Shown here: positions 1 to 6,200 of the stretch, piece by piece
Position numbering within the stretch: the stretch's first letter is position 1
Layout: the number at the start of each line of letters is the position of its first letter
Assembly (NCBI GenBank): GCA_012515885.1
Contig: JAAYXN010000474.1
Span: forward strand, 1-6,605
Reading direction: 5' to 3'
Origin: Rhodococcus sp. (in: high G+C Gram-positive bacteria)
GTDB lineage: Bacteria; Actinomycetota; Actinomycetes; Mycobacteriales; Mycobacteriaceae
Length of the DNA stretch: 6,605 nt
Made by a program: the position numbers and the translations under genes
The notes under the pieces: model-generated
Databases searched by the model: none
What the model was told of the DNA's origin: nothing
What the model saw: the letters and a program-made list of their open reading frames with translations, nothing else

Positions 1-120
1 ACGCCACCGATCCCCCGGCACCACCGACACCCCAGAACCCCCCGACACCAACAACTCCCACAAACCCTCCACACCCGACACCCCACCCGGAAAACGACAC
101 CCCACACCCACCACAGCCAC
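1..120 (-). other. G/T-only third-codon segment at start of downstream KS
   Basis: All 40 codons (49-88 of the downstream gene) end in G (28) or T (12); none end in A or C. The preceding 48 codons have 22 ending in C. The switch falls exactly where the KS begins. Coding-strand G runs are dense here. Confidence 0.9.
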
Positions 121-264
121 AGGCTCGCTGAGGCGGGCGCGGGCTGCGGCGAGTTCGCGTTTGGTGGAACGTAGTTCGACGAGCGCACGCCGGACGAGGT
201 CGTCTTTGTCGCGCTCCGGGTTCGCAGGAGCTGCAGATGCGCGATTGCCAGTTTCTACAGTCAT
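1..264 (-). CDS. Next modular PKS gene, 3'-partial: N-terminal docking coiled coil and start of KS
   Basis: An open frame of 88 codons starts at ATG 264-262 and runs off the left edge without a stop. Residues 1-20 are a polar leader. Residues 21-46 form a charged amphipathic helix with V24, L31, L38 and L45 spaced seven apart, as in the parallel coiled-coil docking segment at the N terminus of many actinobacterial PKS subunits. From residue 48 the sequence matches the start of a ketosynthase: PVAVVGVGCRFPGG, then LWELL and a DRW at 85-87. The ATG sits inside the stop of the upstream PKS gene (ATGA), with an AGGAG 11 bases before it. The order coupling, docking helix, KS is the standard arrangement for the next subunit of an assembly line. 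Codon use changes sharply at codon 49. The KS active site lies outside the window, so its activity cannot be judged. Confidence 0.93.
   Translation of the reverse strand, partial: MTVETGNRASAAPANPERDKDDLVRRALVELRSTKRELAAARARLSEPVAVVGVGCRFPGGVSGVEGLWELLVSGGSGVSVVPGDRWR
65..88 (-). other. Potential G-quadruplex motif on the coding strand
   Basis: Four runs of at least three G on the minus strand (plus-strand C runs at 65-67, 74-76, 81-84 and 86-88) are separated by 6, 4 and 1 bases, which fits the G3N1-7 rule. It is probably a by-product of the G/T-rich codon use; function is unproven. Confidence 0.4.
261..264 (-). promoter_or_regulatory. ATGA stop/start overlap between two PKS genes
   Basis: The TGA of the upstream gene (263-261) shares bases with the ATG of the downstream gene (264-262). 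Such four-base overlaps are a recognised sign of translational coupling in bacterial operons. It also leaves no room for a promoter or terminator between the genes. Confidence 0.9.
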
Positions 265-3200
265 TTGTTTTCCAGCTCCTGGTTGAGAAGTTCGAGTAGT
301 TCGTCGGTGGAGAGTGGGTCAAGATCAGCGTCGTCGTCTGCGACGATGTCGTGGGTTTCGGTGTCTGTGTAGCCGAGTACGTCGGCGAGCAGGTAGGCAC
401 CGAGGGCGTTGATCGTGGGATGTTCGAACACTGCTGTTGCTGGCACTGATGCTCCGAGCAGCAGGTCGAGCTGTCGTTTGAGGGCGACGCTGGAGATCGA
501 GTCCATTCCGGCAGAGAAGAAGCCGAGATCAACGTCGAGCCTGGTCTGCGAATCGCGTCCGAGGACCTGTGCGACTTCACGTTGCAGTGCTGCGGTGATG
601 AGCCTGGTTCGTGCTGCCGCGGTAGTTGCGGCAGCGACCTCTGTGGTGAATTCGGTGCCGCCTTGCGTGCTGGTTGATCCTGCGAAGTCGGCGAGAAGCG
701 GACGCACCCGCTTGGCTTCGAGGACGGGTTTGAAGGTGGACCAGTCCACGGGTGCCACAGTCAGCTGCGCTCGATCAGATCCGAGGAGTCGGTCGAGTGC
801 ATCGAACGCCAGCATGTCCGGGAGGGCGAACAGGCCCATGGATTCGAAGTACTCGTCGTGGTCTGAGCCCATCGCGCTGTCAGCGAACCAACCCCAGTTG
901 AGCGCGTAGGTTGGATGCCCGGCTCGGCTGCGCCGGTGCGCTGCCATATCCAGGTAGTAGTTGGCGGCAGAGTATTGGCCAGCCAATGCTGAACCCCACA
1001 CTGATGAACCGGACGAGTAGAGCACGAGGAAGTCCAGATTCGCTGCGGCGCTGGCCTGTTCGATGTTGCGTACACCTGTGACCTTGGCTGCGAGATCACC
1101 GGCGAAGGTTTCCCAGTTCATCATGGAGATGGGTGTGGGTGTGAACGCACCGGCCGCGTGGACGACGCCCGCGATGTCCTGCCAGGGCTGCGACGGCGCG
1201 AAAAGCTGCTCGACGTCGGTGAAGTTGGCGACGTCGGCGTCGGCGAGGTGTACGCGGACGCCTCGCTCGCGCAGCTGTTCCACAGTGCTGAGCACCTTGG
1301 CCGCGTGGCTTCCCTGTTCGGGGTCCTCCGGCAGCGGGGAGCGTCCTAGCAGGATCAGTTCCTCGGCGCCGCGGTCTGCCAGCCACGCTGCGATCCGCAG
1401 TCCGAGTGTTCCGCGGCCACCGGTCACCAGGTAGGCGCGGTCGGAGACGATCTCAAGCTGCGACGGCGATGCGGCTTCGAGGGCTGTGCGTTCAAGTCGG
1501 GCAACCAGTCGCTGGCCGTCGCGGTAGGCGACCTGATCCTCAGTGCCCTGGGCCAGTACCTCGGCCAACGCCACTGAAAGCGAGCCAGCGGTGTCAGAGG
1601 GATCGGTGTGGGAGAGATCGGTGTCAGCAGGATCGAGGTCGATCATGCCGCCCCAAATCTCGGGGTGCTCAAGGCTGATTACTCGTCCCAGACCCCACAC
1701 GGGCGTCTGCTCGGCATTGATCGCGCCGTCGCCAGCTTCGACTGCACCGGCAGTGAGGATCCACATTTTCGCTGGCGACTCACTGACAGCAAGTGTGGTC
1801 GCGATAGCCAATGTGCTGGCGCACGAGATGGCGACCGCCGCGTCGAAGCTTCCTGCTGCAGATTCTGGGGTGACGAGTTGGATCACGCCTGCGCTTGGTG
1901 CACATTCGGCAACCAGTGCGCTGACGTGTTCGCGGATCCGTTCACCGTCGATGGGGGTACCCGGCTCGTACGCTGCGGCTTCGATGACAGTGGCACCGCG
2001 CTCGCGGAGCCCGTCAACGATGCGGCGCCCCTGTGTTCCGCCGTCGCTGAGGACGAGCCACGTGCCGTGTGCGGTCGCGGCTGCATCCACTGCAGCCACA
2101 TCCACTGCGTCGGCGTCACGCCACTGCACCTGATACGTGTTGTCTGCTAACGCATCGGGTCGGTCTTCGGCCCGCCGTTGCGGCATACCGGCTCCGAAGT
2201 CGAGCCAGTGACGTTCGCGTTGCCAACGGTAGGTCGGGAGATCCACGCGCTGGGCTGTGGGTGCCTGGATGCGTTGGTGTTCGAGGTCGTGTCCACGGCT
2301 GTACAGGGCCCCGGCACCGGCGAGCATGCTGTAGGTGACGGGGATGCCGCGTTCCATCGAGGCCACTGCCGCGGCGTCGACGGTGACGGATTGCGTGATG
2401 GCGCTACGTAGCACTGCGTGCGGACCAACCTCAACGACGGTCACTGAGGTTGCGGTGTCGCATGCGGCAACCAGTGCCTCGTGGAAGAGCACCGGGCTAG
2501 CGAGGTTGTCTGCCCAGTACTGGGCTCCGAGTGCGACACCGCTGGTGGCGCGCTGGCCGGTCACGGTCGAGTAGTAGGCGATGCGCGGCGCAGTCGCCGT
2601 GATCCCGCTGATCTCGCTAATGAGTTGTTCGCGCAGCGGATCCATTTGGTAGCTGTGGAACGCGTACTCGTCTTGGATCTGCGTCGCCAGCAGTCCGCGA
2701 GCTTTCGCCTGGGTACGGATCTGTGCGATGGATTCTTTCGCCCCCGCGAACACGGTGTTGGCTGGGCTATTGAGCGCCGCGATGGTCACGGTGTCGGTGT
2801 AGGGGGCGCTCAGATCTGCTGCGACGGCGGGTGAGGCACCAACCACGAGCATCGCGCCGTGGCCCCTCGAATCACGCATAACCATGCCGCGGCGAACCGC
2901 GATTTCCATCGCGGATTCCAGGGTGAGTGCGCCGCTGCAGTACGCGGCACCCAGTTCACCAATACTGTGTCCCACCACAGCATCCGGGAGGACGCCGCGA
3001 TCTCGCCACAGCTCTACGAGTGCGATCTGGATGGCAACGATAGCTGGCTGTGCAACTTCGGTCCGATCCAGCAGTGAATGCTTTTCACCCGTGGTGATCT
3101 GTTCGATCAGGGACCAACCGGCAACGCGGCGAACGACGTCGTCACAGCGGAGCAGGGTGTCGCGGGCGACGTCGTCGGCCATCAACGACCCACCCATGCC

Positions 3201-6200
3201 GACCCACTGCGAGCCTTGGCCGCTGAACGCAAAGATCAAGCGCGGCGACGCCCCACCGGTTCGCTGATCGCCGCCGATCGAGTCGGTAGTGATCAGTGCC
3301 GCAAGTTCTTCGGCTGCTTCGCGAGCTGATCGAGCGACCACTGCCAGCCGTGCGTCGTAGTGCGGTCGGTGCACCGCAGCGGTGCTGGTGATGTCCGACC
3401 AGCGGTACGCCTGGGCACTATCGGTCAGCCACGACTGGTATGCACTCGCTGTGCTGCGCAGCGCCTGCGCGCTGCGGGCAGAGAGCGTCAGCAACCGCGG
3501 GGTCACGGTGTCGGCGTCAGGAGCACTGCCTGCCGCTATTGCAGACGCTGGTGCCTGCTCGATGACGACGTGCGCGTTGGTGCCGCTGAATCCGAATGAG
3601 CTCAGACCGGCAACGACGGGTCGCTGCTGCGGCCATTCGGTGAGCGTTGTTGGCACCGAGGTCGCACCACTAGCCCAGTCGATGTGGGCGCTGGGTTCGT
3701 CGAAGTGCAGGGTGGCGGGGATCTGCCGGTGGTGCGACATCAACGCCACCTTGATGAGACCCGCGATGCCCGCTGCAGCTTCGAGGTGACCGAGGTTGGA
3801 CTTGGCTGAGCCGACAAGCAGCGGAGCGCCGCCACGTCCCCGCTCGCACAGCACCTGCGCGAGGGAGTTCATTTCGATCGGATCGCCAAGCGGCGTTCCG
3901 GTTCCATGCGCCTCGACGTAGCTGACCGAGTCCGGGGAGAGTTCCGCATCGGCAAGTGCGTCCGCGATGACAGCTTGCTGGCTGGGTCCGTGCGGAACCG
4001 TCAGTCCTGCGCTGCGGCCGTCCTGGTTAATGGCGCTGCCACGCACGACCGCCCACACCCGGTCACCGTCGGCGATGGCGTCGGAGAGTCGCTTGACGAG
4101 GACGACGCCGCAGCCTTCGCCGCGGCCGTAACCGTTGGCGCTCGCCGAGAACGGCTTGGACCGTCCATCCGGGGAGAGCGCGTTGATCTTGGACAGGCTG
4201 ACTGTCGTTGCGGGCGAGAGCATCAGGTTGACGCCGCCCACGATGGCCGCGTCAGATTCGCCGGAGCGCAGGCTGCGGATCGCAAGGTGCAGGGCTACCA
4301 GCGACGACGAGCAGGCCGTATCGATCGCCATCGCGGGGCCCTGGACACCGAGGTAGTACGACAGGCGACCGGCCGCGACGCTGAAGGTGTTTCCAGTTGC
4401 CAGGTACGGGTCGATCGCTACGCCGGATGCGGTGGCCCGCTGCATGTAGTCGGAGGTGTTGATACCGATGAAGACGCCGGTGGCACCGTCGAGCTGGTCA
4501 CGGGAATAGCCTGCATCGTCGAGGGCTTCCGTCGCCACCTCAAGGAGCAGTCGCTGCTGCGGGTCCATGCTCCGCGCTTCGGTCGGCGCGATGCCGAACG
4601 CGTCTGCATCGAAGCCGTCGACGGCAACGTTGAGGAATCCGCCGCGAATCGGGTGGGTGTTGACGCTCGCTGTGGGGTCGATATCGAGGTAGTCGTCCAG
4701 ACCCCAGCGTTCGCTTGGAACATCGCAGGTTCCGTCGCGGCCTTCGGAAAGTAGCTTCCAGTACGCGGCCGGATCGTTGGCGCCGCCCGGGAATCGGCAA
4801 CCCATGCCGACGATCGCGATCGGCTCGTGCGCAAGGTGGCTGTAGGCGTCTACCAGTTCTTCACCGCCCGCGACAGGATCGATGCTTACCCGTCCGGTGT
4901 CGGTAGCAGTGTTTACCGCTACGGGTTCGGCAGCATTCAGCGAATAGGTATCGTCTGCGGATTCAGCGCTGAGGCTGGCGAGGTGTTCGGCCAAACGCTC
5001 CAGCGTTGGGTGATCGAACACGGCGGTGTTGGCGATCGTTCGACCGGTAATGGATTCAAGCTGGTTACGCAGTTCAACGACCATTGCCGAGGTGAGTCCC
5101 AGGTCAAACAGGCCGGTGTCTGCACCGATGTCTTCGCCGCGGATGCCGAGCAGTTGCGCCAGCTGCGACTTGAGAATTTCCTGCATCTGCTCACGAGCAA
5201 GCCCGCTGACCGCGGGCGCGGCTGCCGTGCGTCGCCTCGTTACCCGAGTACCGGCGTGTTTAGCGCCAGCACTTGGCACGGCGGCACTCGCCGCTGGGGC
5301 AGCCGCCGGAGTTGCGGTCAGTGCGGTGGGATCGGCGTCGAGCCAATACCGCTGCCGTTGGAAGGCATACGTCGGCAGGGTCACGGGTACGCGCGGCTGC
5401 GGTACACAGTGGCGCCAGTTGATATCGGCGCCGCGCATCCACAGCGCTCCGAGCGCGCGAGCCAGTGCGAGTGCGGGTTCATTTTTGGCCACACTTGCCT
5501 GGCACAGCAGCGGGTTCTCGCCTGCGGCACGCTGCACGTGGGTGAGCAGGCCACCTGGGCCGAGTTCGACGACGACGTCGATGTTGCGTTCGATCAACGT
5601 GTCGAGTGCGGCCGCGAAGTTGACCGGCAATAGTGTGTGGTTGCCCCAATAGTTGGGGTCGGTGATCTCGGTGCCGGTGACGGCGCCGGTGGTATCGGAG
5701 ATCATCGTGACGGCGGGCGTCGACAGCGTGAACGCGCCGACAGTCTCGGTCAATTTTGCCGCGACTACTTCCATGTCACGGGAGTGGAATGCCCGCGTGA
5801 CCGGTAGTTCGACAACGTCAATTCCCTGTGCGGCCAGGAGTGCAGCCGCCCCATCGAGTGCGTCAACAGCGCCGGAGAGAACATGGTTCTGCGAAGCATT
5901 GGTGACAGCGATAGACACCGAGCCGTCTTGAACCTGTGGCACTGCCTCTAGTGTCGCTCGCTCACACTTGGCGACGCGCATGCCGCCGCTAGTGCTGAGG
6001 GTGTCGACTAGTTTGGCGCGCTCAAGAATGATGCGTGCACCGTCACTGATGGTGAACACACCGGCCAGTGCTGCGGCAGCGTAGGCGCCGACGCTGTGGC
6101 CAAGCACCACTTCCGGTTCCACACCGCGCACGCGCCACCACACACCCAGTGCAACAGCGGTCGCGTACAGCGCTGGTTGCGCAATAGTGGTGTCACGCAG

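Noticed and set aside
1..120. The GTG/GGT-rich stretch as a simple repeat or CRISPR-like array
   Set aside because: There is no regular unit or spacer, and it encodes a normal KS N terminus in frame with the gene; the pattern comes from codon choice.
264..371. A thioesterase or reductase release domain at the end of the upstream protein
   Set aside because: Only 36 residues follow ACP2, with no catalytic motif, and the next gene continues the assembly line.
1454..2150. A possible dehydratase between AT2 and the catalytic KR
   Set aside because: No HxxxGxxxxP-type DH motif is present, and the region starts with YQVQW and contains PVWGLGRV, which are marks of the KR structural subdomain.
3906..4754. 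A 282-codon plus-strand open frame opposite the KS
   Set aside because: It lies fully antisense to conserved KS motifs, its translation resembles no protein family I know, and long antisense frames are expected in GC-rich coding DNA.
378..5198. ACP variants LGLTS (ACP1) and AGMDS (ACP2) as signs of inactive carriers
   Set aside because: The modified serine and surrounding helices are intact in both, and such changes next to the serine occur in functional PKS carriers.
4827..5633. A 268-codon plus-strand open frame opposite ACP1 and AT1
   Set aside because: It is antisense to clear ACP and AT motifs and has no recognisable domain; it is a frame shadow of the PKS.
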